In this document: positions 56,753 to 64,000 of the stretch, piece by piece
How the letters are laid out: the number at the start of each line of letters is the position of its first letter
Numbering within the stretch: position 1 is the first letter of the stretch
NCBI RefSeq assembly: GCF_016584105.1
Contig: NZ_NRSM01000015.1
Span: 1 to 64,000, forward strand
Direction of reading: 5' to 3'
Source of the DNA: Ectothiorhodospira shaposhnikovii
GTDB lineage: Bacteria; Pseudomonadota; Gammaproteobacteria; Ectothiorhodospirales; Ectothiorhodospiraceae
Length of the DNA: 64,000 nucleotides
Program-made: the position numbers and the translations under genes
Notes under the pieces: generated by a model
Told to the model about the DNA's origin: nothing
What the model saw: only the letters and a program-made list of their open reading frames with translations
Databases searched by the model: none

Positions 56753-57622
56753 GTGACACAGTTCGGCCTGCCAATTCTCTACGTGGTCTTCCTCTGGTGG
56801 TTCAGCACCGGGGCCATCATCTATCTGGACGGACTCCCCCGGCACACCTATCGCTGGAGCATGCTCGGCGCCAGTGTGCTCGGTGCTGCAGCCCTGTACG
56901 GCCTGGCCGCCACCAGCCAGGATGTCTCCGTTGCCGGTGCCTATATCGCCTTTACCTGTGCCATCCTCATCTGGGGCTGGGTGGAAATGAGCTTTCTCAT
57001 GGGGCTGATCACAGGGTCACGGCGCACCCGTTGTCCGGATAATGCCCGTGGCTGGCGGCGGTTCCTCTATGCCACCCAGGCCATCATCTACCACGAACTG
57101 GCACTGCTGATCAGCGTAGCCGCCATCCTGTGGGTGACCTGGGGAGGGGCTAATCAGATGGGCCTGTATACCTTCCTCATCCTCTGGGTCATGCGCACCA
57201 GCACCAAGCTGAACGTCTTCCTCGGTGTGCGTAATCTCAACGAGGAGTGGCTGCCGGATCATCTGCGCTACCTGGAAAGCTATTTCCGCAAGCGCCCCAT
57301 GAATCTGCTGTTCCCGATATCTGTCACCGCATCCACGGTGGTTGCCGTCCTTCTGGTGCAAACGGCCATGAATCCGGAGGTTTCCGCCCACCAGGCCGTG
57401 ATGGCAACGTTCCTGGCCATTCTGATGATCCTGGCGATCCTGGAACACTGGTTTCTGGTACTGCCCCTGCCCTCCCAGGCACTCTGGAACTGGGCGTTAC
57501 GCTCCCGGCAGCCCGAGCCATGTTTTCGCCCCATCCGACCCAACATTCCGGTGGCCAATGACCCAGACAAGGAATCTCCAGGCACTGGTCTTGCCGCCGG
57601 TCCCAGTCGTTTTCGCTCCTGA
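56753..57622 (+). CDS. puhE: PuhE-like photosynthetic complex membrane protein
   Basis: A 289-residue integral membrane protein with seven to eight helices, from the family beside puhC in purple bacteria. Family-like blocks are FLWWFSTGAIIYLDGLPRHT, MGLITGSRRTRCPDNARGW, AIIYHELALLISVAAIL and RTSTKLNVFLGVRNLNEEWL. It modulates bacteriochlorophyll and reaction-centre output in Rhodobacter; the mechanism is unknown. The start is GTG at 56753, 51 nt after puhC. Confidence 0.88.
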   Translation: MTQFGLPILYVVFLWWFSTGAIIYLDGLPRHTYRWSMLGASVLGAAALYGLAATSQDVSVAGAYIAFTCAILIWGWVEMSFLMGLITGSRRTRCPDNARGWRRFLYATQAIIYHELALLISVAAILWVTWGGANQMGLYTFLILWVMRTSTKLNVFLGVRNLNEEWLPDHLRYLESYFRKRPMNLLFPISVTASTVVAVLLVQTAMNPEVSAHQAVMATFLAILMILAILEHWFLVLPLPSQALWNWALRSRQPEPCFRPIRPNIPVANDPDKESPGTGLAAGPSRFRS

Positions 57623-57637
57623 TTCCGTACCTCGCCC

Positions 57638-58243
57638 ATGACCGCGCACGCACACACCCCTGGCACCATTGGTCCCAATTCCATCACCCGCATGGCGCAG
57701 GCATTGACCCGCCAGCAGGGAGAGGCCGTCACCACGCGGATTTTCGAAGCCGCCGGGCTGGCCCATTATCTGTCCGAGCCGCCCACCCAGATGGTGGACG
57801 AGAAAGGGGTCACCGCCCTGCATCGGGTGGTACGGGAAACCCTTGCCCCCGAAGAGGCGCGGTCGGTATCCCGCGAGGCAGGCCACCTGACCGCCGAGTA
57901 CCTGCTGGCCAACCGCATCCCCAAACCGGTCCAGACAGTGCTCAGACTGCTGCCGGCAGGGCCGGCCAGCCGCATCCTGCTGGCCGCCATATCCCGCAAC
58001 GCATGGACCTTCACCGGCAGCGGCCGCTTCCAGGTGAACCATGGCCGGACCCTTGAACTGAGTATTACCGGAGGCCCCATCTGCAAGGAAATCCAGGCCC
58101 ATGAGCCGGTGTGTGATTACTATGCGGCGACTTTTGAACATCTTTTCCGCTCACTGGTCCACAAAAACACCGTCGTTCGGGAAACGGCCTGCGGTGCCTT
58201 GGGTGCACCCAGCTGTCTGTTTGACGTATGCTGGAACGTTTGA
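57638..58243 (+). CDS. bchJ: Bacteriochlorophyll 4-vinyl reductase-like protein BchJ
   Basis: A 201-residue protein of the V4R-domain family (LSEPPTQMVDEKGVTALHRV, EAGHLTAEYLLANRIPKPVQ, LELSITGGPICKEIQAHEPV). BchJ was first named for 8-vinyl reduction, but a pigment-binding or delivery role is also possible. It is 15 nt downstream of puhE and ends the rightward photosynthesis operon; only 22 nt separate it from the next gene. Confidence 0.88.
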   Translation: MTAHAHTPGTIGPNSITRMAQALTRQQGEAVTTRIFEAAGLAHYLSEPPTQMVDEKGVTALHRVVRETLAPEEARSVSREAGHLTAEYLLANRIPKPVQTVLRLLPAGPASRILLAAISRNAWTFTGSGRFQVNHGRTLELSITGGPICKEIQAHEPVCDYYAATFEHLFRSLVHKNTVVRETACGALGAPSCLFDVCWNV

Positions 58244-58265
58244 TACTGCGGTCTCTGGATAATTC

Positions 58266-61200
58266 ATGGCCTCCAAGATGCCACTGCTCGACGCCACCAC
58301 CCTGCGCGAGCGAGCCAAGCAGATCCTGCGGGATCACAGTTTTGACAGCACCCTGTTCTCCCTGCAACGGGGGGAACTGGACGTCGAAACGCTCCTGGAA
58401 GAGCTGCATATCTATCACGCCGAACTGCGCATACAGCAGGAGGCGCTGCTTGAGAGCCAGGAAGTCACCGAACTGGCCCTGAGCCGGTTCAGCCGCCTGT
58501 ATCAGGAGCTGCCACTGCCGGTGCTTCGCATCGACTGGGCCGGATTCCTGCAGGACGCCAATAGCGCCGCCCACCGAAGCCTGGCCCTTAACCGCAAGCT
58601 GTTTACCCAGATATCGGAAGCAAAGCATAGAAGCTTTCTGGAAAACGCCCTGGAGAGGGCGCGCCACGATGGGCGTGCAGACTGCCAGGCCGTGCGTCTC
58701 CGGCGAGCCGACGGACACCCCCTGATTGCCGATATCGCTCTCATTCGACTGCCGGAACCGGATGGCGCCAAACCGGGTTTCATCTGCAGCATCGTGGACC
58801 GGACCCTGCTCATCCAGCAGCGCGACGCCCTGCTGGAATCCTATGCCCGCCTGCAAGAGAGCGAGGACAACTACCGCATCCTGGCAACCTTCTCCCCCGA
58901 CTGGGATTTCTGGATCGGGCAGGATGGGGAGTTTCGCTATATCTCACCGGCCTGCGCGCGCATCACCGGTTACAGTGCCGAGGAATTCATGGATGATCCC
59001 GATCTGCTGGAACGGATCATTCATCCCGATGACCTGCCATGCTACCAGGCACACAAGTCGGCTACGGAAAGGACCCTGAACACCCCGGTACTGTTCCGGA
59101 TCCTGACCAAGGGGGGCGAGGTCCGCTGGGTCGAGCATATCTGCAATCCGGTGATGGACGCCCATGGCCAGTTCATGGGGCATCGGGGGATCAACCGGGA
59201 CATTACCGACCGGCAAAAGGTGCAGACGTCCCTGGAGCATCAACTGAGCTTCCAGGCCATGCTGGCCAATATCTCATCCCTGTTCGTCAATACCCGGATC
59301 GAACACATGGGCCCTGCCATGACGCAGGCACTACAACAGATCGGACGATTTTTCCAGGCAGACCGCTGCCGCATCCTGGAATATACCCCGGATCGAAATG
59401 CCCTGGAGCTCACTCATCACTGGTCCGGCCTGGAAGAGGAATCCGCTGAAACCGACCCACCCCGTCAATGGCACGTCACGCAACTCCCCTGGACCACCCA
59501 CCGGATGCGGAACCGTGAGGTATTGCTGCTGGAAAAGGGCCCTGGACAGCCCCCCGAATTTGCCCGGGAGCATCAGCTGCTGAGCCCTGACAACGCCCGC
59601 TCGGTTCGCCTGATACCCATGATCAGCGATGGTGAAATCCTGGGCATGCTGCTGCTGGAGAGTTTTGCGCAGCTGCCGGATCACCACTGGCAGGAACAAC
59701 CCGACCAGATGCGGGTGGTCTCGGAAAGTCTGGTAAGCATGATCATGCGCTATCGCACCCAGCACGAACTCCAGGAAAGCGAGACGCGCTACCGTCACAT
59801 CTGCGCCGTCACCAATGACATCGGTTACTCGTGCCGGAAGGACGATCAGGGTCACCTGCAGATTGACTGGATTACCGATTCCATCCAGACGGTCACTGGC
59901 TACAGTGTCGCCGACATCCGTAGCCGCGGCTGTTGGGGGTTTCTCGTCCAGGAAGAGGATCAGGATATCTTCAGGAAGGAAATCCTCAATCTCGGGCCCG
60001 GCCAGGCCTCCTGCTGCGAATTGCGCCTTCGCTGCAAGATGGGTCCTCCGCGTTGGGTCAGGGCAACCACGGAATGCATCCAACTGAAGGACGCCCCACA
60101 CCAGACCCGGCTTTTCGGCGGCCTGGTGGACATTACCGATCAAAATCGCCAGCAGAGCCTGATTCAGCGGCTGGCGCTGGTGGTGGAGCAAAGTCCCAGC
60201 ATCGTACTCATTTCTGACCGGCAGGCACGAATCGAGTACGCCAACACCCGCTTCAGCCAACTCACCGGCTTCAGCCGCGAGGAAGCCCAGGGACAATCCC
60301 TTTCCCTGATCCACGGCGACGACTCATCCATGAAATCCACGCTGGATGACATCCTGCGAGAGATGATGGCGGGGAAAATCTGGAACGGCGAGCTGTCCGT
60401 ACGCAAGAAATCGGGGGAACATTTCTGGGAGCAGGCAACGTTCGCGCCGCTGAAAAATGCCCAGGGAGAGATCACCCATTTCGTCAAGATGTCCGAGGAT
60501 CTCAGTGCCCGCAAGGCCCTGTCGGAACAACTCAGTTACCTGTCCCATTACGACCCCCTGACCGAACTGCCCAAGCGGGCTGTCATACGTGATCGCATCC
60601 AGCAGGCCATGGCCAAGGCACGCCAGAATGGGCACCATCTGGCGATCTTTTCCATTGACGTGGATGATCTCAAACGCGTCAACGACACGTTGGGACATGC
60701 GGCGGGTGATGAACTTCTGAGAATGCTTTCCAGCCGTCTTCAGGGCCTGCTCGAAGCGCAAGACAGCCTGGCGAGGATGGGAGGAGACCATTTTCTGTTA
60801 CTCAAGGCGACCATGAAGCAAACCCAGGATGCGCTCCATCTTGCCGAGCGCATCAATCAGGTGATGGAACAACCCCTGACCATTCAGGATCAGTCGCTGG
60901 TCATCACCGCCAGCACCGGCATCGCCCTCTTCCCGGGTGATGCGGACAATGTGGACGAGCTGCTTCGCCGTAGCGACGCCGCCCTGCACCGCAGCAAGAC
61001 TGACGGCGGAGGGCGTTTCTACTGTTTCTTCACCCCCAGCATGGACAAGCAGCTCAAACAACAATTCCAGATGGAACAGGCACTTCGCCGGGGCCTGGAA
61101 CAAGACGAACTGCTGCTCCACTATCAGCCCCGCGTCGACATGACCACCGGGCAGATCCTGAGTCTTGAGGCATTGGTGCGCTGGAATCACCCGGAACTGG

Positions 61201-61874
61201 GGCTTCTGCCCCCCGGCCGTTTCATACCGGTCGCGGAAAGTAGCGGCCTCATTCTCAGCCTTGGCCCACAGGTATTGAGCAAGACCTGCGAACAGATTCA
61301 GCGCTGGCGCGAAGCCGGCATACCCACCGTGCCCGTCTCCATCAATCTGACCACCCAGGAACTCTATAAAAGAAGCCTGGTTTCCGACATCCTGGCGACC
61401 GTGGCCCGCTACGGCATTGAACCGGCAATGCTTGAGTTCGAGATCACCGAAAGCACCGCGATGCGTTCCATCGATGATGCCATTACCATCCTGTCCGAAC
61501 TGAATGCGGCAGGATTTACCCTGTCACTGGACGATTTCGGTACGGGGTATGCCTCCATGAGCTACCTGGGCAATCTGCCGGTCCATGGCCTCAAGATCGA
61601 TCAATCTTTCATCGCCAGCCTGGAACGTGATCCTTCACGACGCAGACAGGCCACGGCCATCGTCGATGCCATGATCGGGCTGGGGATCAACCTGGGCCTG
61701 CAGGTCGTGGCCGAAGGCGTGGAAACCACGGTGCAGAAGGATTTCCTGATCGGCCACCGCTGCACCTGCGGACAGGGCTTCCTGTTCAGTCATCCGCAAC
61801 CGGCGGAAGTGATCGGCGCCCGGCTCAGGGACAGTACCCTGCTGCCCGTTGCCTCGCATCAGGTGCGACCATAG
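58266..61874 (+). CDS. PAS/GAF/GGDEF/EAL signalling protein, degenerate GGDEF
   Basis: A 1202-residue cytoplasmic regulator of cyclic di-GMP. Domains in order: helical N-terminus; PAS (about 198-311, YISPACARITGYSAEEFMDD); GAF (about 328-491); PAS (503-628); PAS (630-752, EYANTRFSQLTGFSREEAQG); GGDEF (755-925); EAL (940-1190). The cyclase motif reads GGDHF at about 838, so synthesis is probably lost. The phosphodiesterase motifs LEALVRW, ITESTAM, DDFGTGYASM, KIDQSFI and VVAEGVET are intact. No membrane segment is seen. Input signals are unknown. Its 3' end overlaps malQ by 16 nt, convergently. Confidence 0.93.
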   Translation: MASKMPLLDATTLRERAKQILRDHSFDSTLFSLQRGELDVETLLEELHIYHAELRIQQEALLESQEVTELALSRFSRLYQELPLPVLRIDWAGFLQDANSAAHRSLALNRKLFTQISEAKHRSFLENALERARHDGRADCQAVRLRRADGHPLIADIALIRLPEPDGAKPGFICSIVDRTLLIQQRDALLESYARLQESEDNYRILATFSPDWDFWIGQDGEFRYISPACARITGYSAEEFMDDPDLLERIIHPDDLPCYQAHKSATERTLNTPVLFRILTKGGEVRWVEHICNPVMDAHGQFMGHRGINRDITDRQKVQTSLEHQLSFQAMLANISSLFVNTRIEHMGPAMTQALQQIGRFFQADRCRILEYTPDRNALELTHHWSGLEEESAETDPPRQWHVTQLPWTTHRMRNREVLLLEKGPGQPPEFAREHQLLSPDNARSVRLIPMISDGEILGMLLLESFAQLPDHHWQEQPDQMRVVSESLVSMIMRYRTQHELQESETRYRHICAVTNDIGYSCRKDDQGHLQIDWITDSIQTVTGYSVADIRSRGCWGFLVQEEDQDIFRKEILNLGPGQASCCELRLRCKMGPPRWVRATTECIQLKDAPHQTRLFGGLVDITDQNRQQSLIQRLALVVEQSPSIVLISDRQARIEYANTRFSQLTGFSREEAQGQSLSLIHGDDSSMKSTLDDILREMMAGKIWNGELSVRKKSGEHFWEQATFAPLKNAQGEITHFVKMSEDLSARKALSEQLSYLSHYDPLTELPKRAVIRDRIQQAMAKARQNGHHLAIFSIDVDDLKRVNDTLGHAAGDELLRMLSSRLQGLLEAQDSLARMGGDHFLLLKATMKQTQDALHLAERINQVMEQPLTIQDQSLVITASTGIALFPGDADNVDELLRRSDAALHRSKTDGGGRFYCFFTPSMDKQLKQQFQMEQALRRGLEQDELLLHYQPRVDMTTGQILSLEALVRWNHPELGLLPPGRFIPVAESSGLILSLGPQVLSKTCEQIQRWREAGIPTVPVSINLTTQELYKRSLVSDILATVARYGIEPAMLEFEITESTAMRSIDDAITILSELNAAGFTLSLDDFGTGYASMSYLGNLPVHGLKIDQSFIASLERDPSRRRQATAIVDAMIGLGINLGLQVVAEGVETTVQKDFLIGHRCTCGQGFLFSHPQPAEVIGARLRDSTLLPVASHQVRP

Positions 61875-63370
61875 AGCATCATCATGTGGTGTAGACGCCC
61901 GACCAGCGTGTCGGGCACCTGATCCCAGGTGAAACGCCAGCGCCAGTTGCCTTCCTGGGTCCCGGGAACGTTCATGCGATGCCGTCCATCCAGTTCCAGC
62001 ACATCCTGCATCGGCAGAACGGCCAGACGGGATACGGAAGCCAGCGCACTGCGAACCAGGGGCCACGGCATGGACTCATCCGGATACCCCAGATATTCCA
62101 GCACCCTCGACTGAAGTGCCTCGTTACAGGACGAGAACCAGCCCAACGTGGTGTCGTTATCATGGGTGCCGGTATACACCACGGAGTTTTCCCCGTGGTG
62201 ATGGGGCAGATAGGGGTTGTCGGCCCCCCCTTCAAAGGCAAACTGCAGGATCTTCATCCCCGGCAGACCACTTTCATCCCTCAAGGCATCTACTTCCGGC
62301 GTAATGACGCCAAGATCCTCCGCCACCAGCGGCAGCGTGCCAAAGCGGTCCCGCAGGGTATCGAACAGTGCCTTGCCGGGGGCAGGCACCCAATGGCCGT
62401 TGATCGCGGTTTCCTCATGGGCCGGAATCGACCAATAGGCTTCAAACCCCCGGAAATGATCAATGCGTATCAGATCCACCATCTCAAGAGCTGCATTGAT
62501 GCGCTCGATCCACCAGCGGAAACCATCGGCCTCCATGTTTTGCCAATGATAATGGGGGTTGCCCCAGCGCTGCCCCGTGGCGGAGAAGTAATCCGGGGGC
62601 ACGCCCGCCACGCTGTTAGGCATCCCCTGGGGGCCCAGGTCAAACAGCTGCCGATGGGTCCACACATCGGCGCTGTCACTGGCCACGAAGATAGGCATGT
62701 CGCCAAAGAGCAGAATGCCCCGATGATTGGCATGCCGTTTCACGGCATGCAGTTGCACGTAGAACAGAAACTGCTCAAACCGATACTGTTCCAGGCCGTG
62801 TTCCAGTCGTTGGCCTGCTTTTTCCAGGGCACTGGCATGGCGGTCCCGCAAAGGAACCGGCCAGTCCCACCACGGTGACATTCCCTGCTCGGCCTTGAGC
62901 CCCAGATACAGCACATAATCCTCCAGCCAATGGGCATGGTGGGATTTGAACGCAGAAAACTCGGCACGCTCCTCACTGGATGCCCGCGCCTCAAATCCTG
63001 CCCTCGCCTGCCGCAGCACCGGGCTGTCAAAGGGATTATTCGGTGGTGGATCCGGCTGGTCGACCGTTTCGCACTCAAGCCAGCCTCGATGACGCAATTC
63101 ATCCAGGCAGATCAGGCCGGTATGCCCCGCATGCACGGACATGCACTGATAGGGTGACCCGCCATCATGGGGCTGATTCAGGGGCAGAACCTGCCATACA
63201 CTCACCCCGCTGGCTTCAAGAAATTCGATGAACCGATGCGCTTCTATCCCAAGGGCACCCTGCAAGCCATGCCCCGGCAGCGAGGTCGGATGCAGTAGAA
63301 TTCCGGCACGGCGCCTGTCCAGAACTGACTGGGCTTTTGGAACGCGTTCGGACACAGTGCCTCCGTCCAT
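61859..63370 (-). CDS. malQ: 4-alpha-glucanotransferase (amylomaltase)
   Basis: A 503-residue GH77 enzyme that moves glucan segments between oligosaccharides. It has the start GILLHPTSLPGHGLQGALG, active-site blocks IRIDHFRGFEAYWSIPA (nucleophile Asp), PLVAEDLGVITPEVDALRD (acid/base Glu) and VYTGTHDNDTTLGWF. Length is normal for the short bacterial type. It follows a GH57 gene (63500 onwards) on the same strand, pointing to glycogen or maltodextrin turnover. Confidence 0.96.
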   Translation of the reverse strand: MDGGTVSERVPKAQSVLDRRRAGILLHPTSLPGHGLQGALGIEAHRFIEFLEASGVSVWQVLPLNQPHDGGSPYQCMSVHAGHTGLICLDELRHRGWLECETVDQPDPPPNNPFDSPVLRQARAGFEARASSEERAEFSAFKSHHAHWLEDYVLYLGLKAEQGMSPWWDWPVPLRDRHASALEKAGQRLEHGLEQYRFEQFLFYVQLHAVKRHANHRGILLFGDMPIFVASDSADVWTHRQLFDLGPQGMPNSVAGVPPDYFSATGQRWGNPHYHWQNMEADGFRWWIERINAALEMVDLIRIDHFRGFEAYWSIPAHEETAINGHWVPAPGKALFDTLRDRFGTLPLVAEDLGVITPEVDALRDESGLPGMKILQFAFEGGADNPYLPHHHGENSVVYTGTHDNDTTLGWFSSCNEALQSRVLEYLGYPDESMPWPLVRSALASVSRLAVLPMQDVLELDGRHRMNVPGTQEGNWRWRFTWDQVPDTLVGRLHHMMMLYGRT

Positions 63371-63499
63371 TATGCGTGACTCAAACCGGTGACATGATCG
63401 GGCTCACACCGGAAAATCGGGAATCTTGAACCTTGAATGATAGCCTGACCTGACAGTCGGCCCGGACGAGGGTATCAGACAAGGCAGGGACTCGGGCAA

Positions 63500-64000
63500 T
63501 CATTCAGGCTTCTGGCCGGGCCGCATGGCCCCGGTTGCCACCGATGCTTCGCTTCCCCGACTCACCGTCATGGCCAGGTAGCCGGGGGGTGTTTCTCCCA
63601 GGAGCTGATACAGGCGGGTCAGATGCTGACGATACAGACGCTCAAAGAGGCTCACCGACGCTGAAGGATTGTAATCACCAAACCACCAGCACCAGTCGGA
63701 ACCCTCGCAAACGGCCAGCTGCTCCAGGACAGCAGCCTTTTCCGCATGGGTCAGCCTGCTCTCGGACATCACCCGATCCACCCGGACCTTGGCTTCAACA
63801 AGCATGTCCCAGCCCCGGTTCTTGTCCACGGAGCCGATCCAGGTTTCAAAATTACCATAGACCCAGCTGCCGGCCACGATCCGCGGCAATGGCAGGGCGG
63901 GATGTTCGTCAAGACAGTCGGAGAAAGTCGTCAGTTCGATGGCAGGGTGATTCACCAGCTTGCGATACAGCGCGGAAAGAAAATAGAAGCCATTATTGGG
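63500..64000 (-). CDS. C-terminus of a GH57-type glycoside hydrolase (partial)
   Basis: The frame is open to the window edge and encodes at least 166 residues. It has SDWCWWFGDYNPSASVSLFER, a block characteristic of GH57 alpha-amylase/alpha-mannosidase-type proteins, and FYFLSALYRKLVNHP just beyond the first internal Met. The catalytic part lies outside the window. It ends about 130 nt upstream of malQ and is probably co-transcribed with it. Confidence 0.75.
   Translation of the reverse strand, partial: PNNGFYFLSALYRKLVNHPAIELTTFSDCLDEHPALPLPRIVAGSWVYGNFETWIGSVDKNRGWDMLVEAKVRVDRVMSESRLTHAEKAAVLEQLAVCEGSDWCWWFGDYNPSASVSLFERLYRQHLTRLYQLLGETPPGYLAMTVSRGSEASVATGAMRPGQKPE

Overview
The window is a high-GC chromosomal segment of an anoxygenic phototrophic gammaproteobacterium. 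The right-hand half carries a purple-bacterial photosynthesis gene cluster (bch, puh, lhaA, ppsR, ppaA). The left and middle carry a housekeeping block (gyrA, serC, pheA, hisC, tyrA, aroA, cmk, rpsA, ihfB, lapA, lapB, pyrF, then mtnA/mtaD/ubiG/mupP) whose order matches the one known from Pseudomonas and relatives. A purple sulfur bacterium of the Ectothiorhodospiraceae/Chromatiales type fits best; this placement is inference.

Layout. 1-4.3 kb is a mobile patch: the N-terminus of an IS91-type tyrosine recombinase, a group II intron with its reverse transcriptase inserted in an integron attC site, an AT-rich cassette gene, a second intact 59-bp attC site, and a decayed IS91-type integrase/transposase. 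4.4-12.8 kb is a guanidine-use operon read leftwards: guanidine-I (ykkC) riboswitch, three-gene ABC transporter, two DUF1989 proteins (carboxyguanidine deiminase subunits) and a biotin-dependent guanidine/urea carboxylase. The usual allophanate hydrolase is not next to it. 12.8-18.7 kb holds a GDSL-esterase remnant, a di-heme cytochrome c peroxidase divergent from msrPQ across a Fur/PerR-like palindrome, an uncharacterised 632-residue membrane protein and REP-type repeats. 18.7-34.8 kb is the leftward housekeeping block (galU, comEA-like, pyrF ... gyrA). 35-40.5 kb has mtnA divergent from mtaD-ubiG-mupP and a membrane-anchored hydrolase. 40.5-42.5 kb has three poorly characterised genes.

42.6-58.2 kb is the photosynthesis cluster. 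Leftward are ppaA, ppsR, bchG, bchP and a type 2 IPP isomerase fused to a small membrane domain. Rightward are bchF, bchN, bchB, bchM, lhaA, puhA, puhB, puhC, puhE and bchJ. Together they cover the end of bacteriochlorophyll synthesis and esterification, isoprenoid supply, reaction-centre H subunit and assembly factors, and redox/light repression. bchH and bchL, usually between bchB and bchM, are absent here, as are acsF and the PucC-like gene often found between bchP and bchG. 58.3-64 kb has a PAS/GAF/GGDEF/EAL signalling protein with a degenerate GGDHF site, malQ, and the C-terminus of a probable GH57 glycosidase (glycogen metabolism).
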